Source: Cymbomonas tetramitiformis
Taxonomy: Eukaryota; Chlorophyta; Pyramimonadophyceae; Pyramimonadales; Pyramimonadaceae
Assembly (NCBI GenBank): GCA_001247695.2
Contig: LGRX02035261.1
Location: 1 to 64,000, forward strand
Direction: 5' to 3'
Length of the DNA stretch: 64,000 bases
The notes under the pieces were generated by a model. The model had not been told where the DNA came from. It saw only the letters and a program-made list of their open reading frames with translations, and made no database searches. The position numbers and the translations under genes were made by a program. The stretch's first letter is position 1. Each line of letters begins with the position of its first letter. Shown one piece after another: positions 51,104-61,706 of the stretch.

Positions 51104-52658
51104 CTTATTCTTTGCTGAATTTGCAATTTTTTGCAGAGGAAGAGGAAACCGGTGTTGATCGCTGCCGTGATTTTCATGATACGGAAGAGGTAGCACCTGA
51201 AAGCAAAAAATGGTCGAGATTGAGTTCGATGAACTATATGAAAATGAAAGACCAGCCAATCTGGAATAATATGCTAGTGAGCATACCTCGCCTGCAATGG
51301 TTAAGGTAGTTAGACTGCAAATAGTTTAGACAGTTGCCCCGACAAGCAATAGTTAGACTGTTGCAATCACCAAAGCATGACTCACCAAAACTAGTTTGCA
51401 AATTGAGAAAATTTTTAAGGCAGTGGCTCTTGCAATACTAAGAACAACATCTGACTGCACGATTAAGGTGTTGAACTGCTTGGAGTTTGCAAGGGGTTCA
51501 CACCTAAATCGCGTTTGGTTTCAGTTTGAATTCTCCTTGGAGCAACGCTTGCGACACTTCAATCCTGCGTTCTCAGTCAACCGACGTGATATTAACCTTT
51601 TCAAGTAAACTTGTAGAACAAGTAATACTAGTAGCAAGCAAAATTGAGGCAAAGACAAAGTGTACAAGCTAGAAAGTTATAGTGCAACACCTGTGAAAGC
51701 TTGATTAATTTGGAGTTGTTCTCTTCAAAACAAGCGCGCAACTTTACTGCGCAACTCCGCTGTTGAAAGCTGCAAAATAAGCAAAGAATTCCACCTTCAA
51801 CCGCTGACACGTCCGAATTGTTGTTTAAAGCTGGCATCTCGTATCACAACAAGCCTTCAAGGCAATAATCAGTATGAAAGATAGAACCCGCAGAAACGAT
51901 TCCGATGTGTAGGCTCGTGCTGAATGCGGTTTGTAGTGCAGGCCTGGAACTTTAGACTGAGGGAACGAAGGACATGATGCACACCGCTTGGTTATCTTCA
52001 GAAAGAAAATTCCATCAGCACGGAGGTGTTCAATAAAATCCTGGAGAAAACACGCAAATAAAAATATATTTGAGGTGCTCTTTCCTCTTTGTTGCGGAAA
52101 CATGGGAAGTTTAAAGTAGGTGGTTTTCTGAGAAAGTGCATAAGCGGATAGAACAGCTTAGGCTGTAGGCTTTGTGCCAGCCGCCGGTATAACATTTGCG
52201 TGCCTGAAAGTAAAAAATAAGCACCTGTGGCAGGTCGAAGACCTAACTTCGAAATGCATGTATCTTAAACTGAGGGCCCCAACTTTTGAGACTACAGCTG
52301 ATCACATCAGCGACAAGAGGTGCTGGAATCTCTCTTCGTTTCTCATAGCAAGCATGATTTCCATGAATTTCACTACCTCACCCTGCCTTCGCCCCCCCCT
52401 TCGCCCCCGCTCCCCTTACGACCTCAAGACTTCGTCGGGTGGGCAAATTAAGTTGATATTTGGATTCCTCGCTAAAAAGTGATTAATTTATGTCACCACC
52501 ACGCTGATCAATACACCTTCGATGACTGTTTCCAGCCCCTTCCGCCGCACCCACCCGAGTTAGCCACATCCGCATTTCGCACCCCTCCGCCCCGCAGGGA
52601 AGCTCAGAGCGCCCACGCGCATTCGAACAACCAATCCGGCCTCAATCCACACCCCACC
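51104..52658 (-). other. Probable upstream exons and introns of the minus-strand gene
   Basis: Acceptor-like sites followed by short open stretches occur on the minus strand, for example GTGTTTTCTCCAG then DFIEHLRADGIFFLKI near 52045, and a stretch around 51700-51840 with QQRSCAVKLRACFEENN. I could not fix a unique exon chain. A C-rich run lies at 52388-52416. Confidence 0.35.
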
Positions 52659-53084
52659 TTATATATAACTTGTACATGACCTAATGCAGCTTAGGGTACC
52701 GACGGTACCCTCCACAACGACGAACAAGTCGTCACTCAGCAACGCTTCCGCACGGCACCAGGTTTCCCCATAAGGAACTGGGGAAGACACCATGCTTGCT
52801 ATGACGTGCACACTAGGAAGTTGCACCCTGCCATCATTGTCACTGCTTTCAACGTTACTTTTAGGCAGTGAATTTCTCTTGGCGATATAGCGATTTTTGT
52901 TCTGAGCCACTATCCGACGTTTTTTTTGCGCATCAGGCCAAATGTTTTGGCAAGCCCTCTTGTATTTGCCGTCACTAAGATGCTTTAAAGGGTCTGTGGT
53001 ACCGAATTTTTCTCGAACCACTTGAATCTCGCCACTTTCCGTCTCCGTAGGATTGCGACTTTCCGTTTCATTAGGACTTTCCAT
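52659..53084 (-). CDS. Possible 5' exon of the minus-strand gene
   Basis: From an ATG at 53084 the frame gives 141 residues starting MESPNETESRNPTETESGE, with a basic middle (RACQNIWPDAQKKRRIVAQNKNRYIAKRN) that could be a nuclear signal. The end LSDDLFVVVEG is followed by GTACCG, a possible donor, so it may be the first exon of the gene ending at 50184. No domain recognised. Confidence 0.4.
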   Translation of the reverse strand: MESPNETESRNPTETESGEIQVVREKFGTTDPLKHLSDGKYKRACQNIWPDAQKKRRIVAQNKNRYIAKRNSLPKSNVESSDNDGRVQLPSVHVIASMVSSPVPYGETWCRAEALLSDDLFVVVEGTVGTLSCIRSCTSYI

Positions 53085-53144
53085 GGATGAGAATAAAAAC
53101 TGTGTCAAAACAAACAAATTCGCATCTGCACATATATCTGTCAC

Positions 53145-54298
53145 ACACAGTCAGAGGCAAATATACGTAAGCCCAGGTGGTGGCTCAATCTAGATCACAG
53201 CGTGCACCAATTCTGTGTACTAATTTTACGTCAGGCTCTGGTAATTTTGGCTCTGATGTTGTTGTCCCTTTCTGCAGCTTCGTCTGTAGCCCAACTCTAG
53301 TTCCACCTAACAGGTGGGCCAGGTCCCTAAATGCCGGAGCATAGAGGTTAGAGGGTTGGCAAGGGCGCAGACAGAAGCGGCCGACAGGGACAACTTACAT
53401 CATCGTCGGTTTTCTAATGAGAGCATCAATCAGTGTCGCAATCGGGTTCGGTTCCAAACCGAAACCGGTACCGGTTCCAAGATTTTCATTCGGTCCTGAA
53501 CCTGTCGGGACATCAGGACTGTTGGATCCGAACGGACCCAGTCCCGACGAGATCCTGTTTGCAATGGATCCGATCGGTGCCGAACTTGTCGGGACTTTTG
53601 TGCGATTGGAACCGGACTCATCGAGGCCATGTTTCCATTGGATCCGATCGGAACCGGACCCATCGAGACCACCTTTTGAATGGGTCCGATCGAACTGAAA
53701 CTCGTCGGGTCAAACCTGACACTAGGCGAAGTACAGTTGGAGTACGTAGAATGGGACTTGCCAAGATGCCAGAGTGAACGTAGAAACAGTGCATGGCTCT
53801 CCAGCTAGTGTAGAGTCCCCACGTCTCCACGTCTCGTGCGTCAGATAATAAAATATGAAGTCTGGACGGTTCGATTAAAAAACAAGCGGGCTGGGATTTC
53901 TTGGACAGTGCTTTCTGGACAGTGCTTTCTGGACAATGCTGTACGCGGCTAAGCGAATTGCTCTCCCGCTCTGCACGCATATCATGATATTATTTTGAAA
54001 TCAAGCTACGTGTTTTACTCTAAGGTATTTGCTCCCTTGTCAGCTTCCCCACGTACGTGATATATAGGGAGCGAGATGTGTGTGCGGGTAATATCGATCA
54101 CTCAAACATGAATAGAGTCACGTTTGAGGAACACTTTGTGAAGTTTTATCCTGGAAAAGAGCAAGTTGACCTGAGCGTGCAAATTCATTCAGATTCCAGG
54201 GTCATGGTTTAACAACATGTCTGCGGCTGAACGTCGTAAATCATTTTCTGCAGTGGCCGTGGAATATCAGGCCCTTAGAGTATTTCCTGGATGCAATC
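53145..54298. other. Gene-free region with short repeats
   Basis: At 53430-53715, TCCGATCGG, GAACCGGA and TGTCGGGAC recur about three to four times in both orientations. At 53902-53942, GGACAGTGCTTTCT is repeated at 17-bp spacing. It may be a DNA-transposon end. Confidence 0.5.
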
Positions 54299-54549
54299 TT
54301 ATAAGAAAGTAGATATATAGCAATATATGTACTGCCAGAAGAATGTCAAAAGCACAGTGAGATAGGGTTCTCGGTTGTCTAAAGTCGGATTAAACTGAAA
54401 GATAATTGAGTTTAAGCTGGCGGACGGACCGTGACACACGAGCGGAGCAAACAGCAGGCACTGCAAGTGACATCCGAGCAGGCGAGGGGTGACACAGGGC
54501 ACCACAGACCTCCCCCCTTATGGGGGGTGAAAGTCAGTGTTCCCATGAC
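54299..54549 (-). repeat. 3' LTR of the minus-strand element
   Basis: Matches 55828-56080 almost throughout, including TGACATCCGAGCAGGCGAGG and CCCCCCTTATGGGGGG. Its outer end is TTATAA where the other copy has TGATAA, so the terminal CA has been lost by mutation. Confidence 0.82.
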
Positions 54550-54744
54550 ACCACCTCACCCCGAAGGTGGGAGGTGCACTGCAGGGCCAGCCGGTACTCC
54601 CGGGCAGGCGGCTAGGAGAAATGTAATGTTTCCCTAGTTACTAGCTAACTCGTGATGTGTCAATTGAGGGTTTCAATCTAAGCAGGCTAAAAACGGCGGC
54701 GGCGGCGCTCTCAATGATGTGAAGCACCCGCCCATCGTCGTGGA

Positions 54745-55419
54745 TCAACCGATGCCCAAGCGAGGCCAAAGCCCACAACGGCGTGGCACCACCAGAGCGG
54801 ATGAGCCGAAGTAGGGGGGGCGAGAAGGGCGAAGGTGGAAAATGCGGTGAGTGTGCCCAACGAACGCGCTGCACACAGCAAAGGTGAGGATCGAGGAATT
54901 GGAATGGGAGTGGGCGGTGGTGATAACACCACCACACACCACCAGATGACGGCCAAGGGATGCGTCGGGTGAAAGCGGAGAATGCGGAGAGGCGAGGTCG
55001 TAGGAGTCAAAGTCCTTGTCGTCGATCAAGCCGAAAATGTCGGAGTCGAGGTTGGTGCCTGGCGAACAAGCTCCACCAGACACCACTAGGTCGCAACCAG
55101 GGGTAAGATGTTGTCGATGTAGTCGTAAAGATACCAACGCTGAACGTGTAGCGGCCATACGTACACGCTGGAGTGAGGCGGCCATGGCCACAGACTGCAG
55201 ACTGCAGAATCTGCAAACCCAATGATAGGGTTCCCAAGCGAAGAAATAACTTTTCGTAAAACCAACCGAATCCAGCGATGGAAGGGTCAATTGGGGGTAG
55301 ATTTTCGCGGGGAACACGGCGGTGAGGTCAAAAACGTCGTGCGGAAAGCCAATTTTCCGGCAGCAGAGGTGCTGCTGGCCAGAGTGTCGAAGGCGTAACG
55401 TAAAATCTCGTAAAACCAA
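54745..55419 (-). CDS. Open frame inside the minus-strand element
   Basis: A 224-codon frame with LDSDIFGLIDDKDFDSYDLASPHSPLSP, acidic like the tails of the other gag proteins here. No zinc knuckle or capsid block. It may be a relic gag or chance. The sequence at 55257-55395 is a diverged tandem copy of 55408-55547. Confidence 0.3.
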   Translation of the reverse strand: MVLRDFTLRLRHSGQQHLCCRKIGFPHDVFDLTAVFPAKIYPQLTLPSLDSVGFTKSYFFAWEPYHWVCRFCSLQSVAMAASLQRVRMAATRSALVSLRLHRQHLTPGCDLVVSGGACSPGTNLDSDIFGLIDDKDFDSYDLASPHSPLSPDASLGRHLVVCGGVITTAHSHSNSSILTFAVCSAFVGHTHRIFHLRPSRPPYFGSSALVVPRRCGLWPRLGIG

Positions 55420-55693
55420 CCAAATCAGATGATGAAAAGGTCAAATTGTAGTAGAATTTCGCGGGGGAAACGTCGGTGAAGTCAAAATAGGCGTAAGGTA
55501 AGCCACTTTTGCTGCAGTTCAGGTGCTGTCGTCCAGAGGTTGAAGAACACAAAGGAATTGTCGGTTATAAAGTAGTGTCGGTCCAGCTGAAATTTGACGC
55601 ACGGAAAGTGCGTTAATTTGGAAAATGTCGGATTGTCGGTAAAAAAATGACGGAAGCGACCGATGTGAAAACAAGCCGGTCGTTGTCAGAAGT

Positions 55694-55757
55694 GTCGGTT
55701 AGTAAGTGTCGGCTAGTAAATGTCGGCTAGTAAATGTCGGAATTGTCGGCTAGTATA
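55694..55757. repeat. GTCGGCTAGTAAAT short tandem repeats
   Basis: Three to four copies of TGTCGGCTAGTAAA near the leader of the minus-strand element. Confidence 0.75.
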
Positions 55758-55827
55758 GAATCACAGGGCGCGAAGCGGACGGAAGACTGACGAAAACACC
55801 ACCACTGAACGTGGGTGGGCTATAACC

Positions 55828-56080
55828 TGATAAGAAAGTAGATATATAGCAATATATATACTGTCAGAAGAATGTCAAAAGCACAGTGAGATAGGGTTCT
55901 CGGGTTGTCTAAAGTCGGATTAAACTGGGAGATAATCGGGTTTAAGCTGGCGGACAGACCGTGACACACGAGCGGAGCAAACAGCAGGCACTGCAAGTGA
56001 CATCCGAGCAGGCGAGGGGTGACACAGGGCACCACAGACCTCCCCCCTTATGGGGGGTGAAAGTCAGTGTTCCCATGACA
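55828..56080 (-). repeat. 5' LTR of the minus-strand element
   Basis: Partner of 54299-54549. It contains a GC-poor TATATAGCAATATATA stretch and the hairpin CCCCCCTTATGGGGGG. Confidence 0.82.
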
Positions 56081-57798
56081 ATCCCCGCAGTAATAATGTA
56101 CTAGGGTACATCACGAGTCAGTACGAGAGACAGGCGTGTCAGAATGACGAGTGACAGAAACGATGACAGTCACCAACCGGAAATGACGACAGTCACCAGC
56201 ATGACCGAATGACACAGGTGACTGGCAGAATTGACAAAGGTGACCGACAGAAGTGACTGACTCAAATGTGACATTTGAATATCTGCACCTACAGCAGATC
56301 AGACTTGAGAGAATTGGTGGGAAACCATTTAGGATTCGATCAGTCGAACATAACTGGAGGGAATCGAGGAGGACCTCAGTTATACAGTCACATAAGCAGA
56401 TCTGTGAGTATTCAAATGAGAGACTTGGGAGGTGACAGTCAGAAACATTTAAGTACTGATGACAGATCCCAGCTGATTGGTTGTTGCAGTCAGCGAATGA
56501 CTGAACACATGAAGTGGCATGGTAAGGACGAGTTACCTTAAGTAGAGAGCTGTGCAAGCTCTCGGGGTTGAGTTTAAATTTGTCGTACATGGCAGCCACC
56601 TCTGTGGCTGTTAGGCAACTTGACCAAAAGAGTAATTAAAAAGATCCGATTCCGATATTATCCATGTACTGTCTGTAATCCTATGATCATGGCATCATAT
56701 TACCTGTAAGTGAACATTTGCTTACATACCTGTGAGACTGGTTCAGTCCTCACACCCCGAACAACTGGTATCAGCGTGGTTGCGTTAGACGCGGCCTGTC
56801 TGTGCCGGCAGTAGCGGGTGAACAACAATTGCCGGTACGTAAGTTCCGGGAGGGTTTTCCACGGAAACCCGCAAAGATTCTGAAGACGTCGACGTTAAAA
56901 ACGCGTTGGTCGCGTCCGCCTTTCGTCAAGGCTGCGAATATTGTCGAATATTGCGAACGAATATCTACACGTCGTCAATCGGTATAATCGATGAACTGCG
57001 TGCCATTCTCGATTTTATTAGCGTCCCCTGTGGGAGAGTATTCGAGTGCTGTTGCACGACTGGAGGCGCATGTATTGCACGGACGGACTGAATGCCAAAC
57101 GGATCCTACACTATGCCTATTCCACAAGGGACTACACACTTGCTATGGCTATTGACCCTGCAGCACCCCAGCTCACCGCGTTCTGTGACTCAGACCATGC
57201 AGGAGACACTGCCACACGGAACTCAGTTTCCGGCTACTGTCTCTACTTTCACGGTATGCTCATTGACTGGTGGTCAAAGAAGCAGAAGTCATGCACTGCC
57301 CTTCACTCTACAGAGGCAGAGTATGTTGCCATGTCAGAGGCCTGCACCTCCGCCCTGGCCATCTATAACACACTAACAGAGTTCTTTCCCTCAGCTGAGC
57401 CCATCACCATCAATGTAGATAACTCAGCAGTTCAGACTCTAGTCACTCAGCGGGCACTCTCTTCTAAGCTCAAACACATTGCGGTTCGGTACCACGCGGT
57501 TAGGAACTGGTGTCAGGGGCCCCTCAGGAAGTTTACACCGGTCTGGATTCCGACTGATGACAATCAGTCTGACATTTTCACAAAAGCCCTTCCTATCACC
57601 AAACACGGGGTTCCCATTATTGACAAGTTCACTGCCCGCCTATTGGATATTAAGGACCGGCGTGTTAAGCTGGTTGAGAAGCTACGAGCAGCTGAAGCAC
57701 AGCAGCTGCATGCCCAACAACAACAACTACAACAACAGCAACGACAGGATCAGATTGTATTAGCATCACTGCAGCGGCAGAACTTGATAGGCGGGTGA
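56081..57798 (+). mobile_element. Internally deleted Copia remnant
   Basis: A TGAC-rich region (56120-56270), perhaps its LTR, leads to a primer site TGGTATCAG at 56766, complementary to the 3' end of initiator tRNA-Met as in plant Copia. Only the RNase H part of pol remains after that. Its 3' flank is split by the element at 57948-61313 and resumes at 61319 with GTGGTGG and a TGTCACGGG LTR-like start at 61355. Confidence 0.6.
57046..57798 (+). pseudogene. Copia RNase H fragment
   Basis: Shows FCDSDHAGD, ALHSTEAEYVAMSEA and VDNSAVQTL, the three acidic-residue blocks of Copia RNase H, then HIAVRYHAVRNW and DIFTKAL. Protease, integrase and reverse transcriptase are missing, so this is the end of a polyprotein left by internal deletion. 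The C-terminus is Gln-rich (57700-57760). It is more plant-like than the RNase H at 46450-47100 and so belongs to another Copia lineage. Confidence 0.85.
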
Positions 57799-57947
57799 CC
57801 CGAGGCGAGGGAAGGTGGGCCTCTGCGAGCATGTCTATTTCTAAAGACCCGGAGGCACCAGTAGGACCAGTTCTTGCCAATGCAAATGCCTGTATCTCTG
57901 CTGGCTCCGTTTCTGAGTATTATGATATATTGCTTGTCTGACATTAT

Positions 57948-58138
57948 TGCTGGATTCAGTGACCCGTAGGTCATAACTATTCTGACTCCCGTTAGCTGTA
58001 CCAGTACTCGTACAGTACTAGGTGACAGCTCCCTAGGTCACAGACACCTTATATTCGTTTATCTTTATAATCAGTTTACACTTGTATGAGAACTTATCAG
58101 TGACCACCCCGATATAATACATTATATTATATCTCACA
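57948..58138 (+). repeat. 5' LTR of the gag-only element
   Basis: 191 bp, TGCTGGATTCAGTGACCC to ATATCTCACA. I count about four differences from the 3' copy, suggesting a fairly recent insertion. Confidence 0.92.
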
Positions 58139-58155
58139 GGTTATGGGGTATTACC
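58139..58155 (+). promoter_or_regulatory. Primer binding site of the gag-only element
   Basis: GGTTATGGGGTATTACC. The first nine bases complement the anticodon arm of initiator tRNA-Met (the CCCATAACC region), the internal priming site known for Drosophila copia. Confidence 0.6.
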
Positions 58156-58509
58156 CCGCTTTTATCACTGCTGACTTTGCCATGACTGGCTAAGCTTTTC
58201 CGCTTGGCGGGGCGTTGGGACCTCGCGAGATGTTGAATTGGCCACTTTAGGGCGCGCGGTTTGCGCTATGTTGCGGTGAGATTGCGAGTTGGGATTTTCG
58301 GCAACTTCTACGGGTGTCCGCGTTGGATTTTGTTTTAGACTGGACTTGATCACCCCTGTCAACAACTCCTTGGCCGCCGCGTATTCGACTCCGTTGATTT
58401 CGTTCGACCCCTTCTTCTCCTCACTCCGCAACTGCATTACGGTCGCCCGCCACCTTACAATTTGACGCTCGCCTTTTCCCCAACCCCCCTCCTATAAGAA
58501 TTTATTCTG

Positions 58510-60918
58510 ATGACTTCATCCTCAGTTGGAACACCGGCCATGGGCGCTAGGATGCGCCTAGATTCAATTTTTGCTAGGAACGTGGGTGCTCGCTACAAGA
58601 GCACCCCGCAGTCAGCGAATGTCGCACTCGCTGCTGCTGACAGCACACGCAGCAATGCCGTTTTGCAATCGTCTTGGGACATTGACGTTGTGAAGCGTGT
58701 TGCGAAGGACACCTTAGGTACTAAGGCGTCCTCATTTTCCGGGAGTGAACCTCATCGACAACTCCTTTGGGACTCCTTGGTGACTGCCTTGGAGGCTTCT
58801 TTTGTCAACAAGGACACCGCCAACGAGGACATCTTTGACCTCGTGGACGTCACCAAAGAGGTTCACCCGATCTTCAACGACATCTTACTTCGTGCGTTGG
58901 TCTCTTTGACCACGCCCCACTCTCCAGCTCGAAGGTGGGTTGACGCTTCGTCTCGGATCTCTCCGCGCGACGGTAAGCGTGCCCTCCTTGAGGTGACCAA
59001 GCGGTTGCTGCCACCTGGGCATCGGCCGCTCCGCCATCACGAAGAACTCTTGAGCATTTCTTTTGGTTCGTGTGATGACCCTGAACCCTTGGTCGCGCAA
59101 TTTGACGAGTGTCTAAAAGCCATCGCGGCTAGCGGAGCGGGCCCCCTGGACGACGAGGCCGCCAAGAGGCAGCTGCTGGCGGCACTGGACGTCGAGTTCT
59201 ACAAGGAGGTGGTTACCCCACTTCGCCTCGACACTGAGCTGGCTAAGGTGGGCATTGAGGAGATTTACACACACGTCCTAGAGGTTTGGTGGTGTGCGAA
59301 CCCTAATGGCCCTCCCACCCGCCCCAAGACGGCCGCGCCTATCCCGACGCACACGCCTCTCGGATTGGCTTACGCAGGTGACGGGCAGGGTGGCATCTCG
59401 GACTTCCTTGAGGAGTTCGCTCGTATCATTGGTGAGGCCTCTGCCCTACTCACCTCCCTCCGTCATGACGAGCGCAAGGTTGCACCCGACACACCGCCGC
59501 CACGGAGTGATTTTCACCGTCCGCATGGAGGCGGTGGTGTGAGATTCCCGCCGTCCAAGTGGCGTGACGAACGGAACCGTCGGACCGACGGTAAGTTTCA
59601 CGGACGAAATCGTCACGTGGGATGGAAGCAACGCTTCGCGGCATCCCCGCTCCCGAAGGGCGGGAATTGGCCTCAAGGCATGAAGCCGCTGGGTGCTAGG
59701 AGCGTTTCTTTTCACTCCGCATCCTCGGTCTTCGTTCAGGAGTGCCCCCTCTGCCCTGGGCACTTTCACGACACTGCACGTTGCCCTGAGGTGTGTGGTT
59801 CGTGCGATGTGGACCTACGGGATGCCGCCATGGACCTGGACGAGGTCGTTTCGGCCTTTCAAACCGCCTTCGACAACGAGAACGACGAAGAGTTCGCTGA
59901 CTTGTGCCATGAGCACGAACAACCACTGGTGCGTACCGATCCTGAGCCTTTCACCTACCCGGTACGGCACGACGTGGGATTGCGTGCACACTATGCGGGC
60001 TTGGGTCATGGTGCTTCGGGCGCCGGCATGGGAGATGTGCTGTCAGATGCACGGGGAGTACTCGAGTCCCTGCGGTCTGCGGCTACGGCTGCACAGGTCG
60101 GTGGTGCTACCACAGCTGGTAAGCAACCACCACTGCACATCGGCACTTTGTCTGTGCCGCAGGTGGTGTGCGATGCGCAACCACCACCTGCCAATCGCGA
60201 GATCGACGCTGGACTTTACCCTGTTTCGGCATCGGACCCCGCTTCTTTCGATTCTCCTTTCGAGGAACCGCTACGAGTGTCTTTTATGGACCGGGTGATG
60301 CCCGGATGCCCTGACCCTTCCCTTCATTTGTGTTCGATTGAGCCTTCTCACAGCTCAAATCACCCGGGAGAGCTTTCCGTGATCGACGATGACGACGGCT
60401 CCGACAGCTATTCCTTTTCCGGAGACGAGATTCCCTCGGCCCCACCGGCTACACGGTCACGTGTCGGTGTGGCAACATTGCCGAGGTTCTTTTCTTTTGC
60501 ATCTCTGGCCCTGCCCGCACTCATGTGTCTTACATGTGTGTCAGCGGTTCAGGGTTCGGTGGTGCTCGATCGAGCCCCTGAATTCACCGCAGCAGTACAT
60601 CCCACTGGGGTGGCTGCCAACAGTCTGCCTGCCTTGCCGTACTGTTTTACTTTCGGCATTTCTTTTCCATCTTTGGTTTCGGCGGGTTTGGATTCTGATT
60701 TTCAATTTTCGGAATTTCTGATTTTGCTCCGCAAATCTTTTCCTGGCTCTGACTTCTGGACTCTGGCTTCTGGCTTCTGGTTCTGGACTCTGGCTTCTGG
60801 ACTCTGGTTCTGGATTATGACTTCTGGGCTCTGGTTCTGGTTGAACTTCTTTGACACTGACAACTTCTTCAACTCTGGTGAACTCTGCAACTTTGTAGAC
60901 CACTTTCAAAGTGGCTGA
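58510..60918 (+). CDS. Gag protein of the non-autonomous element
   Basis: 802 residues from an ATG. Capsid-like N-terminal half with SPARRWVDASSRISPRDGKRALLEV, shared with the gag at 62337 (SPARNWVEASGADVPADGKRATLEV). Basic Arg-rich linker, then a standard CCHC zinc knuckle (CPLCPGHFHDTARC, about 411-424), then an acidic region with HIGTLS. Near residues 655-685 comes a hydrophobic segment (FFSFASLALPALMCLTCVSAV). The C-terminus, from about 755, is a Trp-rich repeat (ASGFWFWTLASG), made by a TCTGGCTTCTGGTTCTGGAC-type DNA repeat. Expected to form the particle that packages element RNA. Confidence 0.78.
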   Translation: MTSSSVGTPAMGARMRLDSIFARNVGARYKSTPQSANVALAAADSTRSNAVLQSSWDIDVVKRVAKDTLGTKASSFSGSEPHRQLLWDSLVTALEASFVNKDTANEDIFDLVDVTKEVHPIFNDILLRALVSLTTPHSPARRWVDASSRISPRDGKRALLEVTKRLLPPGHRPLRHHEELLSISFGSCDDPEPLVAQFDECLKAIAASGAGPLDDEAAKRQLLAALDVEFYKEVVTPLRLDTELAKVGIEEIYTHVLEVWWCANPNGPPTRPKTAAPIPTHTPLGLAYAGDGQGGISDFLEEFARIIGEASALLTSLRHDERKVAPDTPPPRSDFHRPHGGGGVRFPPSKWRDERNRRTDGKFHGRNRHVGWKQRFAASPLPKGGNWPQGMKPLGARSVSFHSASSVFVQECPLCPGHFHDTARCPEVCGSCDVDLRDAAMDLDEVVSAFQTAFDNENDEEFADLCHEHEQPLVRTDPEPFTYPVRHDVGLRAHYAGLGHGASGAGMGDVLSDARGVLESLRSAATAAQVGGATTAGKQPPLHIGTLSVPQVVCDAQPPPANREIDAGLYPVSASDPASFDSPFEEPLRVSFMDRVMPGCPDPSLHLCSIEPSHSSNHPGELSVIDDDDGSDSYSFSGDEIPSAPPATRSRVGVATLPRFFSFASLALPALMCLTCVSAVQGSVVLDRAPEFTAAVHPTGVAANSLPALPYCFTFGISFPSLVSAGLDSDFQFSEFLILLRKSFPGSDFWTLASGFWFWTLASGLWFWIMTSGLWFWLNFFDTDNFFNSGELCNFVDHFQSG

Positions 60919-61122
60919 GTATCTGCAAGATTGAGCTGTAGGAACTTAGCTTGTTAGCAGTTACCTAGCAGCAGTTTTAGGAAGGGACCGCCCTGGCTAA
61001 AGCACAGGCCTCCCTCTAGCAGTTTCCAGCTCTTAGCTGTTTGTTGTTTCGGAACAATTTGCTTTGTCTGTGCTCCGCTCTCTGCCACCTGTAACAGCAC
61101 TATGTACAGTCACAGGGTGGTG
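60919..61122 (+). other. 3' untranslated region of the gag-only element
   Basis: Non-coding, ending CACAGGGTGGTG before the 3' LTR. Confidence 0.6.
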
Positions 61123-61313
61123 TGCTGGATTCAGTGACCCGTAGGTCATAACTTCTCTGACTCCCGTTAGCTGTACCAGTACTCGTACAGTACTAGGTGA
61201 CAGAGCCCTAGGTCACAGACACCTTATATTCGTTTATCTTTATAATCAGTTTACACTTGTATGAGAACTTATCAGTGACCACCCCGATATAATACATTAT
61301 ATTATATCTCACA
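61123..61313 (+). repeat. 3' LTR of the gag-only element
   Basis: 191 bp, equal in length to the 5' LTR, followed by the target duplication ATTAT. Confidence 0.92.
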
Positions 61314-61318
61314 ATTAT

Positions 61319-61706
61319 CATGCCACTGCCACACACATCCGCAGAATGTGGTGGTGTCACGGGGGACTAGATATACCGTACTGCCCCCTGTATGACATTC
61401 CTCGATGCATGTGACAGATGACTGCATTATTATTCGGCTCGAGACAGCGAGTCATAGCGACAGAGACCGCGAGTCACAGCGATAGTGACTGCGAGCCACG
61501 TGTTAGAGTACTCGAGCATCACCGTAGCCGTACTCGTACAGACTTACACAGCGCACGTAGCATAAGCTACTTAGACTCTCAGACTCTCATATGTGATATC
61601 TTTACAGACATATTATCACCGTTTCAGCCTCATATTTTTGCGTACAGCGATAGTATTAAAACACGGATATATAGAATATTCTACCCTATATGTGTTTCAA
61701 ACTATC
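61319..61706 (+). mobile_element. 3' end and partial LTR of the internally deleted Copia remnant
   Basis: The sequence continues the remnant interrupted at 57942. GTGGTGG, then TGTCACGGGGGACTAG at 61355, looks like a polypurine tract and LTR start. The LTR is cut at 61707 by another element. It holds TGACTCGC-type repeats at 61440-61500. Confidence 0.5.

Larger units (their letters stand above)
54299..56080 (-). mobile_element. Non-autonomous Copia-type element of 1.8 kb (minus strand)
   Basis: Direct repeats 54299-54549 and 55828-56080 (about 252 bp) are its LTRs. Read on the minus strand they run TGTCATGGG...CTTATCA. The 5' LTR is followed by GGTTATAGCCCACCC (primer site) and the 3' LTR is preceded by GGGGTGAGGTGG (polypurine tract). 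No pol coding sequence. No matching target duplication. In size it is a TRIM-like element. Confidence 0.72.
57948..61313 (+). mobile_element. Gag-only non-autonomous Copia element with intact LTRs
   Basis: LTRs of 191 bp at 57948-58138 and 61123-61313, with ATTAT on both sides (57943-57947 and 61314-61318). The primer site GGTTATGGGG follows the 5' LTR and AGGGTGGTG precedes the 3' LTR. It codes for one gag-like protein and no enzymes, so pol must be supplied by another element. Confidence 0.92.

Noticed and set aside
55016..55225. Plus-strand small ORF in the 1.8-kb element
   Set aside because: Inside a non-coding body and on the strand opposite to the element's transcript.
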